50,349 bases of DNA, taken from Acidobacteriota bacterium. GTDB lineage: Bacteria > Acidobacteriota > Blastocatellia > Pyrinomonadales > Pyrinomonadaceae. The notes under the pieces were generated by a model. It was not told the origin of the DNA and did no database searches. It saw only the letters and a list, made by a program, of their open reading frames with translations. The stretch's first letter is position 1. Each line of letters starts with the position of its first letter. Below, in pieces: positions 7,634 to 15,575 of this stretch. The position numbers were made by a program, and so were the translations under genes. The stretch covers positions 1 through 50,349 of the forward strand of contig JAOAPX010000011.1 in NCBI GenBank assembly GCA_025463125.1, written 5' to 3'.

Positions 7634-9196
7634 ATGAACGAAGAAAACGGAAATAAAAACGGCGGCGATAATGGAAACTCCAACCAGAAAGGCGAAGCGA
7701 ATCTGACTTTGACCAACCGGCAGGGGCATCCGATTTACAACAATCAAAACGTCAGAACCGTGGGCGACCGAGGTCCGACGGTGCTGGAAAATTATCATTT
7801 CCTGGAGAAAATGTCGCACTTTGACCGCGAGCGCATTCCTGAACGCGTCGTACACGCGCGCGGCACGGGCGCTCACGGTTATTTCGAGGCTTACGGCACA
7901 ATCGGCGACGAGCCGGCAAGCAAATACACGCGAGCCAAACTGTTTCAGGAAAAAGGCAAGCAAACGCCCGTTTTCATCCGCTTCTCCAGCGTCATCCACG
8001 GCGGGCATTCGCCGGAAACTTTGCGCGACCCGCGCGGTTTTGCCATTAAATTCTATACCGAAGACGGCAACTGGGATTTGGTCGGCAACAACCTGAAAAT
8101 CTTTTTTATTCGCGACGCGATAAAATTTCCCGACTTTATTCACTCGTTCAAACCCGACCCGGTGACGAATTTGCAAGACCCGCGGCGCCAGTTCGACTTT
8201 CTCAGCCTGACGCCGGAAGCGACGCATATGATTACGTGGCTGTTCAGCCCCTGGGGAATACCGGCTACTTATCGTCATATGCAGGGTTCGGGCGTCAACA
8301 CCTACAAAATGTATAACAAAGCGGGCGAAGCCGTTTTGGTCAAATATCATTTCCAGCCGAAACAGGGCGTGAAAAATCTGACGCAGGAAGAAGCCAACAA
8401 AATCCAGGCGACCAACTTTAATCACGCCACGCAGGATTTATACGAAGCCATCGAGCGCGGCGACTTCCCCGAATGGGAAATGTGCGTGCAGATTATGTCG
8501 GACGACGAACACGCGGAACTCGATTGGGATCCGCTCGACGACACGAAGCTCTGGGACGAAGACAAATTCCCGATGCTGCCCGTCGGTCGCGTGGTTTTAA
8601 ATCGCAATCCGTCTAATTTTCACAACGAAGTCGAGCAATCGGCTTTCGGAACCGGCGTTCTGGTTGACGGCGTAGATTTTTCCGACGACAAAATGCTGCA
8701 AGGCAGAACGTTTTCTTATTCGGACACGCAGCGTTACCGCGTCGGACCGAATTATTTGCAGCTGCCGATCAACCGCCCGAAAACGCACGTCGCCACCAAC
8801 CAGCGCGGCGGGCAAATGGAATACCACGTTGACGGCGTCGAAGCGGGCGAAAATCCGCACGTCAATTACGAGCCTTCGAGCTACGACGCTTTGCGCGAAG
8901 CAAAACGTCCCGAAGGCGTCGTCGATCACACGCCGTATGTCGCCGGAAACGTCGTCCGGCAGACAATCAGCCGCCAGAACAATTTCAAACAGGCGGGCGA
9001 GCGTTATCGTTCGTTCGAAGATTGGGAACGCGACGAATTGATTAAAAATCTGGTCGGCGGTCTGAGCCGCTGCAACAAGGACATCCAGGACCGGATGATC
9101 GGTTATTTCACAGAAGCCGACGCCGATTACGGTCGCCGCGTCGCCGAAGGCATCCGAATGGCTGCCGAAACACAGGAACCCGCGCAGACAATGTAA
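7634..9196 (+). CDS. katA: Monofunctional haem catalase
   Basis: 520 residues, small-subunit class. It converts hydrogen peroxide to water and oxygen. The distal His74 lies in [15 protein letters not shown], the catalytic Asn in [14 protein letters not shown] (152/153), and the haem-ligand Tyr362 in [13 protein letters not shown], which is the family's proximal signature. The substrate-channel and wrapping blocks [27 protein letters not shown] and [14 protein letters not shown] are all present. The first ~22 residues are Asn/Gly-rich and low complexity, with no signal peptide. AGGAGG (7617-7622) precedes the ATG by 11 bases. It sits downstream of the PerR-type regulator and peroxiredoxin and is followed by a strong hairpin, so it probably shares the peroxide response. 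Confidence 0.96.
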   Translation: MNEENGNKNGGDNGNSNQKGEANLTLTNRQGHPIYNNQNVRTVGDRGPTVLENYHFLEKMSHFDRERIPERVVHARGTGAHGYFEAYGTIGDEPASKYTRAKLFQEKGKQTPVFIRFSSVIHGGHSPETLRDPRGFAIKFYTEDGNWDLVGNNLKIFFIRDAIKFPDFIHSFKPDPVTNLQDPRRQFDFLSLTPEATHMITWLFSPWGIPATYRHMQGSGVNTYKMYNKAGEAVLVKYHFQPKQGVKNLTQEEANKIQATNFNHATQDLYEAIERGDFPEWEMCVQIMSDDEHAELDWDPLDDTKLWDEDKFPMLPVGRVVLNRNPSNFHNEVEQSAFGTGVLVDGVDFSDDKMLQGRTFSYSDTQRYRVGPNYLQLPINRPKTHVATNQRGGQMEYHVDGVEAGENPHVNYEPSSYDALREAKRPEGVVDHTPYVAGNVVRQTISRQNNFKQAGERYRSFEDWERDELIKNLVGGLSRCNKDIQDRMIGYFTEADADYGRRVAEGIRMAAETQEPAQTM

Positions 9197-9217
9197 AATT
9201 GTTTCGCCTTAAAACTT

Positions 9218-9261
9218 AAGCCTTTTGCAGCGAATTTTTATCAGCTCGCTGCAAAAGGCTT
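9218..9261 (+). terminator. 16-bp perfect hairpin after catalase
   Basis: The arms AAGCCTTTTGCAGCGA (9218-9233) and TCGCTGCAAAAGGCTT (9246-9261) pair perfectly around a 12-base loop. Only a short T-tract follows (TTCATAATT). It is the likely 3' end of the catalase mRNA, and the thioredoxin-like gene begins 66 bases later. Confidence 0.7.
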
Positions 9262-9327
9262 TCATAATTACGAAATTCATATTTTTTACTACTAATTTTA
9301 TTATTTAAAGAGGACAAAAGAACACTT

Positions 9328-9810
9328 ATGCCAATGAGAATTGGAGACGCTATTCCTTCGTTTGAAGGCGCTACCGAATGGTTGAATGAATTGCAGGAAA
9401 CTGCTGACGATTACGTAAACGGGCAGCCGACGCTCGTTTATTTCTGGGCAACGAGCTGCGGCATCTGCAAAGACAATATGCCGAAGCTTCAGGAATTAAA
9501 AGCCAGGTATAAGGACAGGGGCTTGCGCACCGTGGCGGTTCATATGCCGCGCTACGAAGCCGACACAGACCTTGAAAAAGTAAAAGCTACAATCGCCGAA
9601 CACTGTATCGACGACGTTTGCGCCGTCGATAACGGGCACAAATTAAAAGAAGCTTTTCTTAACGAGCAGGGCTGGGTTCCGGTTTATTACCTGTTTGACG
9701 CCGAAGGTAAATTAAAATCCCGTGCGGCTGGCGAATTCGGCGTCGGCGTTTTAACGACCGCGCTCGAAAAAATGTTTGCCGCCAAAGCAAGCGAAGTTGT
9801 TACGGCTTAA
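9328..9810 (+). CDS. Thioredoxin-fold protein, TlpA/ResA-like, cytoplasmic
   Basis: 160 residues, with no signal peptide or lipobox, unlike the usual exported TlpA/ResA proteins. The redox motif is C44-G-I-C47 in LVYFWATSCGICKDNMPKL, followed by the helix-strand LKARYKDRGLRTVAVHMPRYE. The cis-proline is in GWVPVYYLFD. A second cysteine pair (EHCIDDVC) lies in the TlpA-type insertion and may form an additional disulfide. The likely role is a thiol-disulfide reductase, possibly supplying electrons to the nearby peroxiredoxin (inference from neighbourhood). AGAGGA lies about 13 bases before the ATG. It is the last gene of the peroxide cluster, ahead of an intrinsic terminator. Confidence 0.82.
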   Translation: MPMRIGDAIPSFEGATEWLNELQETADDYVNGQPTLVYFWATSCGICKDNMPKLQELKARYKDRGLRTVAVHMPRYEADTDLEKVKATIAEHCIDDVCAVDNGHKLKEAFLNEQGWVPVYYLFDAEGKLKSRAAGEFGVGVLTTALEKMFAAKASEVVTA

Positions 9811-9863
9811 TAAATTTATAAATAAATTGAAGTTTTAATGACCGGAATCTTTTAGTTGAATAC

Positions 9864-9904
9864 AAAAGACGCGCAGGAGAAATCAAACTTTTGCGCGTCT
9901 TTTT
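9864..9904 (+). terminator. Intrinsic terminator between convergent genes
   Basis: AAAAGACGCGCA (9864-9875) pairs with TGCGCGTCTTTT (9892-9903). The T-run at the 3' side and the A-run at the 5' side make it usable from both strands. It closes the peroxide cluster on the plus strand and the DUF4112 operon on the minus strand. Confidence 0.85.
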
Positions 9905-9922
9905 CAGATGTTCGTTTTACAA

Positions 9923-10465
9923 TTAAATTTTAAATAAATCCCAGATTCCGCTGAAAAGCCAACCTAAAACAAACAAGCTGGCGATAATCGAGCCGATCAA
10001 AAGCAGTATCAAAAGCGCGATTATCCCGAAAACGAAAACGTAATCGCCGGTCGTTCCCGCGCCTTTTCCCGTTCCGCGTTCACGAATCAAATCCATATTC
10101 TGCTTATTGGCTTTCCAGACAAAATCAAACGCGTCGCCGATGAATGGAATCGCGCCGACAACGTAATCGAGCCCGATATTAAAAGCCATTCTCAAAAGCG
10201 TAATCTTCGGAACGCCGTAACGAGCGCCGGCGAGCAGAATGTAAAACGAAGCCAGCGACGTCAGCGTGTCGCCGACGTTCGGAACCAAACCGATCAGCGC
10301 GTCGAGCCCGAAACGCCAACCGACAACGGGAATTTTCACCCAGTTATCCAGGTAACGCGACAAATCTTCCAGACCTTTTTCGAGTTCGAGCTGCTTGCGT
10401 TTCTGGTGCGACAACTCGAAAAGATTGCGTTTTTCTTCAGTTCTTTCCACTGTTTTATTACTCAA
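9923..10465 (-). CDS. DUF4112-like membrane protein
   Basis: 180 residues. After a charged N-terminal helix (LSHQKRKQLELEKGLEDLSRY), the block LDNWVKIPVVGWRFGLDALIG, PNVGDTLTSLASFYIL, GAIPFIGDAFDFVWKANKQN is the conserved core of DUF4112, a family of unknown function. Two hydrophobic segments fall in the core and one long one near the C-terminus (IALLILLLIGSIIASLFVLGW), so it is an inner-membrane protein. Its start overlaps the stop of the upstream NTF2-like gene by 4 bases (ATGA), which implies translational coupling. It is the last gene of a three-gene operon. Confidence 0.8.
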   Translation of the reverse strand: MSNKTVERTEEKRNLFELSHQKRKQLELEKGLEDLSRYLDNWVKIPVVGWRFGLDALIGLVPNVGDTLTSLASFYILLAGARYGVPKITLLRMAFNIGLDYVVGAIPFIGDAFDFVWKANKQNMDLIRERGTGKGAGTTGDYVFVFGIIALLILLLIGSIIASLFVLGWLFSGIWDLFKI

Positions 10466-10848
10466 CTTGCGTCTTCAATTTCAATAATTTTATCGCCCGT
10501 GAAACGAAAGATTGATTTTCCGCCGAGTTCAATCCTGCTTCCCGATTTTAAACCGTTAGGCAGATCAACGGCGAGAGTTCCGTTGTAAAATATTTCCGCC
10601 TCAACCTCATCCGTGCCGAATTTCAATTCGATAATTTTTTGCTCTCTCCGGCTAAAGAGGTTTTTCGCTTTTTCAGCTTGCGCCTTAAACTCGGCAATGC
10701 CTTTTGTTGTCAGATTAACCTCGCCGTTTGCAATGTTTCTGAAAACTACATTTTCATCTAAATCCTTCAACATATTTTCAATCTCGAAATTGTTGTAAGA
10801 ATCAATATAACTCTCGACTATCTTTTTTCTGATTTCGTTATCGTTCAT
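10462..10848 (-). CDS. NTF2/SnoaL-like small protein
   Basis: 128 residues, no signal peptide. The pattern IRKKIVESYIDSYNNFEIENM, LDENVVFRNIANGE, KGIAEFKAQAEKAK, then four strands ending FRFTGDKIIEIED matches the cone-shaped NTF2-like/SnoaL-like fold. Members are ligand-binding proteins or small isomerase/hydrolase-like enzymes. No catalytic residue can be assigned here, so no activity is claimed. It overlaps both neighbours by 4 bases, so it is made in step with the HEAT-cyclophilin protein upstream and the DUF4112 protein downstream. Confidence 0.68.
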   Translation of the reverse strand: MNDNEIRKKIVESYIDSYNNFEIENMLKDLDENVVFRNIANGEVNLTTKGIAEFKAQAEKAKNLFSRREQKIIELKFGTDEVEAEIFYNGTLAVDLPNGLKSGSRIELGGKSIFRFTGDKIIEIEDAS

Positions 10849-13052
10849 TTTCTTTTCTTCGAAAGCGCTTTTTCTTCAACTATCTTCACCGTCAAAATTT
10901 TATCGCCGCGCACGATTGTATCTACGATTTTCATTCCGGTTTCGTTCACTCGTCCGAAAACCGTGTAGCCGCCGTCAAGGTGCGGCTGCGGCGAATGCGC
11001 GGCGAACCATTGCGAGCCGCCCGTGTCTTTGCCCGACAAAGCCATTCCGACTGCGCCGCGCTCGAACGGCAGCATATTTATCTCGCAGCGAATCTGCCAG
11101 CCCGGACCGCCGTTGCCGTCGCCGCGCGGGTCGCCGTCCTGCATGACGAAATTCGGCACGACGCGGTGAATTGCCAAACCATTGAAATAATTTGCGCGGG
11201 CAAGTTTGATAAAATTATCAACCGTCAAAGGCGCGTCTTCCGGCGTTAAATCAATCGTAAAATTTCCTTTTTCGGTTGTGAGGACGGCTTTAACAGTTCC
11301 GTTTTTGCGCGAAACAGCGCGGACATAATCGGCGCGGACAGTTCTGAATTTATTCGGCGCGCCGATTTTAGCGTTCGCCGCCGGAAATCTCGCTCTTTGG
11401 AAACTCACTGGAATTTCTCCCGCCAATTCTGACGATTTTATAAACGCAATCGCTTTTCTCCGCACGAGATAATCCGGCGAATCGAGTGCGATTTTGAATT
11501 GCTGCAACACAGGTAAAATTAATTCGTCGCCTTTCGGTAATTTTTTATATTGTTTTTCGAGCGCGTCGAGAATCGCCAGAGCCGCGTCGTTTAATTTATC
11601 GTTTTCGGTTTTCGGAAACGCCTCGGTCAGTGCGGAAATGTTTTGTTTATTCGCTTCCAAATCGCCCAAAAGTTCGGCGGCGGTGGCGCGAACAATTATA
11701 TCTTTATTATTCAAATAGTCGCGTAAAACTTGCGGTAAATCATCGGATTTGTATGTCGCAAATGCGCGAAGAATGTCAGGAATGGCGCGCGTAACACCTG
11801 TTTTCCTTGTCTGTGAATCAGCACCAGTCAAAAAATTCAACAAAATTTTTGCCGGTGGTTCAGTAGGATTTATTGATTGACCTTTGTCCGACAGTTTAGA
11901 AAATTCCGCCATTCCCTGAGAGATACTGCTGCCTTGCTTCCAGAAATCTGTTCCCGTGTTTCGTGAACGAGGCACTGCTTTTAGATAAGAAGCAGGTGAA
12001 ATTTGGGCAAAAGCAATTTCGATTTCAGGCGATTCGTAACTATCAGAGAATCGAAAATCTTCTAAAAACTCGGTCGCTTTTTGATCATTTGAACTCAGCA
12101 AAATTTTACCTAAAGCAGTTGCAATTTCAAGCAATTCACTTTTCTCATTCGGATTCGCAAATTTCGATTTCTTATAATTTGTTAAAAGTTTCTCGCCGCG
12201 CTCCAATAATTTATCGGCGGCTTTTGCGTCCTTCAAACTTCCCAGACTGCGAATCGCCGAAACGCGAACGCGCGAATCGTCGTCCGAGAGCGCGGATTCC
12301 AATAAAACATTGAACGAGTCTTTGTCTTCCGCCGCGCCGAGCGCTCGCGCCGCGTTTGCACGCGCGACGGCATCATCGTCCGACAAAAGCATCGCTCGCA
12401 GTTTTTCGTTGGCGTTTTTCGCGCGCACCCTGGACAAAGTATTGGCGGCGTCGGCGCGAACTCTGGCGTCGAGATTGGTTAAAAATTTAGCGACCGTAAA
12501 ATCGGTTTCTTCCGGTCGGGCGCGCAAAGCTGCCGTTAAAGCCAATAAAACCGTTTCGCGATTTTGTTTTCCGGCGCGTCGGTCTTCCGCGTCCAGAACG
12601 TCTAAAATCGCTTCGCCCAAAAGCTTCGCTTTTTCGTCTTTCGCGTTTGCCGCCGCGATTTTTCCGGCGGCTTCGACGGCGCGGGCGCGCAAGGACGCGG
12701 GAGTTTCCGCCGTTTGCAAAATCTGCAAAATCGCGTCCGCCGCTTTGATTGATTCGATTTCGCCGAGCGCGAAAGCCGCCGTCGCGCGAACTTCCGCCGC
12801 TTTGTCGGTTTGCAAAAGGCGCGTCAAATCGGAAATCGCCTGTTCGTCGCCGATTCTGCCCGCGGCGAGCGCGGCGCGAGAGCGAATTTTCGCGTCCGCG
12901 TTTTTCATCAAATCCGCTAAAACTTTATCGAAACGCAGCTCGTCTTCGGCTTTGACGATCGAAACCGAAATATTCGTCGGAATCTGCGCTAAAACATTGA
13001 GCGCAAAACAAATCAAAATAAAGAAACAGACGTTGATATTTTTTTTCATCAC
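10845..13052 (-). CDS. Secreted HEAT-repeat protein with C-terminal cyclophilin domain
   Basis: 735 residues. Residues 1-22 are a signal peptide (NINVCFFILICFALNVLAQ). From about 30 to 300 there are HEAT/PBS-lyase-like repeats (SRAALAAGRIGDEQAISDL; VRATAAFALGEIES; VRVSAIRSLGSLKD). Weaker helical repeats continue to about 580 (VRATAAELLGDLE). Residues 585-735 form a cyclophilin peptidyl-prolyl isomerase: LTTEKGNFTIDL, NYFNGLAIHRVVPNFVMQDG, EFERGAVGMA-like FERGAVGMALSGKDTGGSQWF, and HLDGGYTVFGRV. The catalytic Arg of the HRVVPNFVMQDGD block corresponds to R55 of human CypA. The likely role is periplasmic protein folding, with the repeat part recruiting clients or partners. It is the first gene of a coupled trio with an NTF2-like and a DUF4112 protein. 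Family assignment is firm; the partner role is inference. Confidence 0.88.
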   Translation of the reverse strand: MMKKNINVCFFILICFALNVLAQIPTNISVSIVKAEDELRFDKVLADLMKNADAKIRSRAALAAGRIGDEQAISDLTRLLQTDKAAEVRATAAFALGEIESIKAADAILQILQTAETPASLRARAVEAAGKIAAANAKDEKAKLLGEAILDVLDAEDRRAGKQNRETVLLALTAALRARPEETDFTVAKFLTNLDARVRADAANTLSRVRAKNANEKLRAMLLSDDDAVARANAARALGAAEDKDSFNVLLESALSDDDSRVRVSAIRSLGSLKDAKAADKLLERGEKLLTNYKKSKFANPNEKSELLEIATALGKILLSSNDQKATEFLEDFRFSDSYESPEIEIAFAQISPASYLKAVPRSRNTGTDFWKQGSSISQGMAEFSKLSDKGQSINPTEPPAKILLNFLTGADSQTRKTGVTRAIPDILRAFATYKSDDLPQVLRDYLNNKDIIVRATAAELLGDLEANKQNISALTEAFPKTENDKLNDAALAILDALEKQYKKLPKGDELILPVLQQFKIALDSPDYLVRRKAIAFIKSSELAGEIPVSFQRARFPAANAKIGAPNKFRTVRADYVRAVSRKNGTVKAVLTTEKGNFTIDLTPEDAPLTVDNFIKLARANYFNGLAIHRVVPNFVMQDGDPRGDGNGGPGWQIRCEINMLPFERGAVGMALSGKDTGGSQWFAAHSPQPHLDGGYTVFGRVNETGMKIVDTIVRGDKILTVKIVEEKALSKKRK

Positions 13053-13149
13053 AGACCCTTTTTAACAGAAATTTTAGAAATTTTGATGCGAATTGGATTT
13101 TAACGAGTTTTGTAAACGAAAGCCATATAAAAATAAAAACCCAACATCG

Positions 13150-13190
13150 CAAAAAAGAACGCAGGTAAAAGAGATATCTGTTACCTGCGT
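13150..13190 (-). terminator. Terminator of the OsmC-DUF3828-YARHG genes
   Basis: On the complement, ACGCAGGTAA (13181-13190) pairs with TTACCTGCGT (13159-13168) around a 12-base loop and is followed by TTCTTTTTT, the form of an intrinsic terminator. A second, T-less hairpin lies between it and the stop codon (AAGTTCCG 13236-13243 with CGGAACTT 13249-13256). Confidence 0.75.
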
Positions 13191-13271
13191 AAATTCCGTG
13201 AAAACCAACGGTAATGAATTTCTTGTTTTGTGTGAAAGTTCCGACACGCGGAACTTGTAATTTCGGCTTTA

Positions 13272-14465
13272 TCAGCCTTCGACTTCCGAGAATTTGCTGA
13301 TCGCGTTGGCTTCGGCTTCGCGGATGATCGCCAGATTTTTCGCTTCCGTTTCCGAAAGCTGTTCGTCTTTGAAATCCGGGTTCGGCTGATACCAAGCCTG
13401 CGCGATGAAATACGATTGCAGCTTCGTGTCTTTGAAAACGCGACCGCGGCGGGCGTAAATTTCGTTGCGCAAAACGCGTAAATCTTCGACGAACAAACCT
13501 TCGACCATTTCGAGCGTGATCGGCTCAAGCGCGATTCGCTCGCGCTGGCGCGTTTCGACCGATTCGATTAATTTGACGTTTTGTTCTTCAACCGGGTTAA
13601 GTTTGACCTTCGTTTGATCTTTCAAAGGTTTATACCAATCGCGCCATTCGAAATACTGTTTAAAACCGGGCGTCACGAATTTTCTGCCGCGCCGCGCCCA
13701 GAATTCGTTGCGGATCAGCCGCAAATCATTGAGCGATAAACCTTTCAAAAGATCTTCGGTCAAAGGCGCGTTTTGAAACTTGTCCATATCGCCCAGGGAA
13801 ACGGCGACTTTGCGGTCTTCATCGCGTTTGGCGTTTAATTTTTCGAGGTTTTTGCGCTCGGTTGCGGTTAAAACCGACGGGTCGTAACCGGCGTTCGCGC
13901 GATACCAGTATCTTTCTTCAAAATACTTTTGCAGCCACGGTTCTTCGTCAAACCGTTTGCCGTGAATCGCTTCGATTTCGGCTGTCAAAATGCGCCAACC
14001 GGCGGAGGTTTCCGAATAAATTTTGTCGTCGGGAATTTCCTTTGTCTGCCACAGACGCATATCTCCGGGCTGAACGAAATCGTGGCGTTTGGCTTCCGCG
14101 AGACGAATCGCGTCGAGATTTGCGCGTTCCGGCTTCGTCAAGACGGCATTTGTGAAGTCCGCTTTCGGCTTATACCAAGCCTGCTTTTCGAGATATTCCT
14201 GAATATCTTTTTCCTTGAAAATGCGTCCGCGCTTGCCGAACACGACGCCGCGCAGCAAAGCGAGCTCGTTTACGGCGCCGTCGGTTTTTAATTTGCCGAG
14301 CTGTGTGCCGGTGATTCTGCTTTTTGCAAAATCAATTTTCTCGAAGCCTTTGCGGTTGAAGTTTTTCCACGCCTGATTCCGTTCCGCATTCAAATCGGTT
14401 TGCGCGAAAACAAGTACGCCGAGCGATAAAATCCAGAATAAAGAAACTGTAATTTTTCCGTTCAT
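13272..14465 (-). CDS. Secreted multi-YARHG-domain protein
   Basis: 397 residues with a signal peptide at 1-21 (VSLFWILSLGVLVFAQTD). The body is built of about four units of 80-90 residues, each holding the YARHG-like pattern: LRLIRNEFWARRGRKF followed by FKQYFEWRDWYKP; LRVLRNEIYARRGRVF followed by LQSYFIAQAWYQP; and divergent copies with ELALLRGVVFGKRGRIF/YLEKQAWYKP and WLQKYFEERYWYR. YARHG is an extracellular domain of unknown function, often in peptidase-linked or surface proteins. AAGGAG lies 9 bases before the ATG. It follows the DUF3828-like gene by 28 bases and is probably cotranscribed with it. Confidence 0.85.
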   Translation of the reverse strand: MNGKITVSLFWILSLGVLVFAQTDLNAERNQAWKNFNRKGFEKIDFAKSRITGTQLGKLKTDGAVNELALLRGVVFGKRGRIFKEKDIQEYLEKQAWYKPKADFTNAVLTKPERANLDAIRLAEAKRHDFVQPGDMRLWQTKEIPDDKIYSETSAGWRILTAEIEAIHGKRFDEEPWLQKYFEERYWYRANAGYDPSVLTATERKNLEKLNAKRDEDRKVAVSLGDMDKFQNAPLTEDLLKGLSLNDLRLIRNEFWARRGRKFVTPGFKQYFEWRDWYKPLKDQTKVKLNPVEEQNVKLIESVETRQRERIALEPITLEMVEGLFVEDLRVLRNEIYARRGRVFKDTKLQSYFIAQAWYQPNPDFKDEQLSETEAKNLAIIREAEANAISKFSEVEG

Positions 14466-14493
14466 TCGGGCATCTCCTTAAATTAATATCCGA

Positions 14494-14955
14494 TTAATCC
14501 GCCGTTAATTTTCGATTGTTTACGCTGTCTATTTTCCAGACTCCGTTTTCCTTAACCATTTTTAAAGGCAAAGTCTGCGAAAAACCTTCCGTTTTCGGTC
14601 TGGTTGATTTGAGCATCACTTTCAGCGTCGCCGCGTTCCCCTTGATCACGGCTTTCGTCGTCGTAACCTGCCAGCTTTCATCAAAATCCTGCGCGTCAAT
14701 AATATAATCGGCGCCATATTCCTGATAAGCCGGAGAATAAATCCATTTGCCAAGCCGCTTTGAAACAGACTTTAACATTATTTTTTTATTTCCAATCGGA
14801 TCGCCGTCTTCGCTCGAAAGCTCTTTTGTGTACCATTTGTAGAAGCTTTTCGCCGCCTGTTCGGGCGTGTCGGCTGTTTGCGCGAAGCTCGTGCCGACGC
14901 CGGCGACGAGCGATAAAAAGAGCGCGAAAATGATTAATTTGCTTTTGTTTTTCAA
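14494..14955 (-). CDS. Secreted DUF3828-like protein
   Basis: 153 residues with a signal peptide (IIFALFLSLVAGVGTSFAQ, cleavage about residue 25). TPEQAAKSFYKWYTKELS at the mature N-terminus and the closing strands GVWKIDSVNNR match the DUF3828 pattern, an NTF2-like periplasmic fold with unknown function. It lies 18 bases after OsmC and 28 bases before the YARHG gene, all on one strand. No catalytic residues can be named. Confidence 0.68.
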   Translation of the reverse strand: MKNKSKLIIFALFLSLVAGVGTSFAQTADTPEQAAKSFYKWYTKELSSEDGDPIGNKKIMLKSVSKRLGKWIYSPAYQEYGADYIIDAQDFDESWQVTTTKAVIKGNAATLKVMLKSTRPKTEGFSQTLPLKMVKENGVWKIDSVNNRKLTAD

Positions 14956-14973
14956 GTGTTTTCTCTCCGTAAT

Positions 14974-15396
14974 TTAACTTTCGATGATTTCAAAACTCGT
15001 CGTTATTTCCGCCGTCGGACGAACGGTCGCGGCGACAGAGCAATATTTTTCGTCCGAAAGCTCGATTGCCTGCGCCACGGCTTTTTCTGAAATGCCGCGC
15101 CCGTATACGATATGGTGAATGTGAAACTTGACGAAAGCGCGCGGCATTTCTTCGCGCCGCTCGCCTGCAACTTCTATTTTGTAATCGGTCACGACCTGCC
15201 GCTTTTTCTCTAAAATCGAAATCACGTCAACGCCCGTACAGGCTCCGACCGCGACCAGAAGCATTTCCATCGGAGTCGGTGCAGATTTTCTTTCGCCTTT
15301 CGTATCAATGACTTGCGCGTGTCCGCTCGGGCTTGTGCCGATAAAAAATTCGTCGCCCGCGTATTGTATAGTTGCTTTGTAAATATTCTCTGCCAT
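14974..15396 (-). CDS. OsmC-family peroxiredoxin-like protein
   Basis: 140 residues when started at the ATG at 15396, which has AAAGGA 9-10 bases upstream. An in-frame ATG at 15432 would add 12 residues but lacks a good ribosome-binding site. Family blocks are APTPMEMLLVAVGACTGVDVISILEKK, with the first reactive Cys, and LSDEKYCSVAATVRPTAEI, with the second. OsmC/Ohr proteins reduce organic hydroperoxides through this cysteine pair in the cytoplasm. The sequence looks closer to the OsmC/YhfA subgroup than to Ohr, so the physiological substrate is uncertain. It heads the run OsmC-DUF3828-YARHG. Confidence 0.88.
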   Translation of the reverse strand: MAENIYKATIQYAGDEFFIGTSPSGHAQVIDTKGERKSAPTPMEMLLVAVGACTGVDVISILEKKRQVVTDYKIEVAGERREEMPRAFVKFHIHHIVYGRGISEKAVAQAIELSDEKYCSVAATVRPTAEITTSFEIIES

Positions 15397-15496
15397 TAAA
15401 AAATTCCTTTTATAGAACGCTCTTTCGAGCAAAATGTGCTGAATTCTAACACAAGTTGCCTGTTAGTTGTTCGCGCTTTTCGCCTTAAACAACCTT

Positions 15497-15513
15497 TTGG
15501 CATAAAATATGCT
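15497..15513 (+). promoter_or_regulatory. Sigma54-like promoter element
   Basis: TTGGCATAAAATATGCT fits the -24/-12 consensus YTGGCACGRNNNTTGCW at the defining GG and GC dinucleotides, which have the exact spacing. Three specified positions differ. Predicted transcription start is near 15524, leaving a leader of about 52 bases before the GTG at 15576. A sigma70 -10-like TAAAAT overlaps it, so the call is tentative. Confidence 0.45.
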
Positions 15514-15575
15514 TCAAATGAATGTGGAAACGTCTATATTGTTATGACCGAGCGCTTTCAAAAAAGGAGATAAAA

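Noticed and set aside
7334..8425. Long open frame antisense to the peroxiredoxin 3' end and catalase
   Set aside because: The catalase on the other strand has complete catalytic motifs and a strong ribosome-binding site. The antisense translation has no recognisable domain and arises from codon bias.
12310..13065. Open frame of ~250 codons antisense to the HEAT repeats
   Set aside because: The translation is Ala/Ser/Arg low complexity, the mirror of the repetitive Ala/Glu codons of the HEAT repeats.
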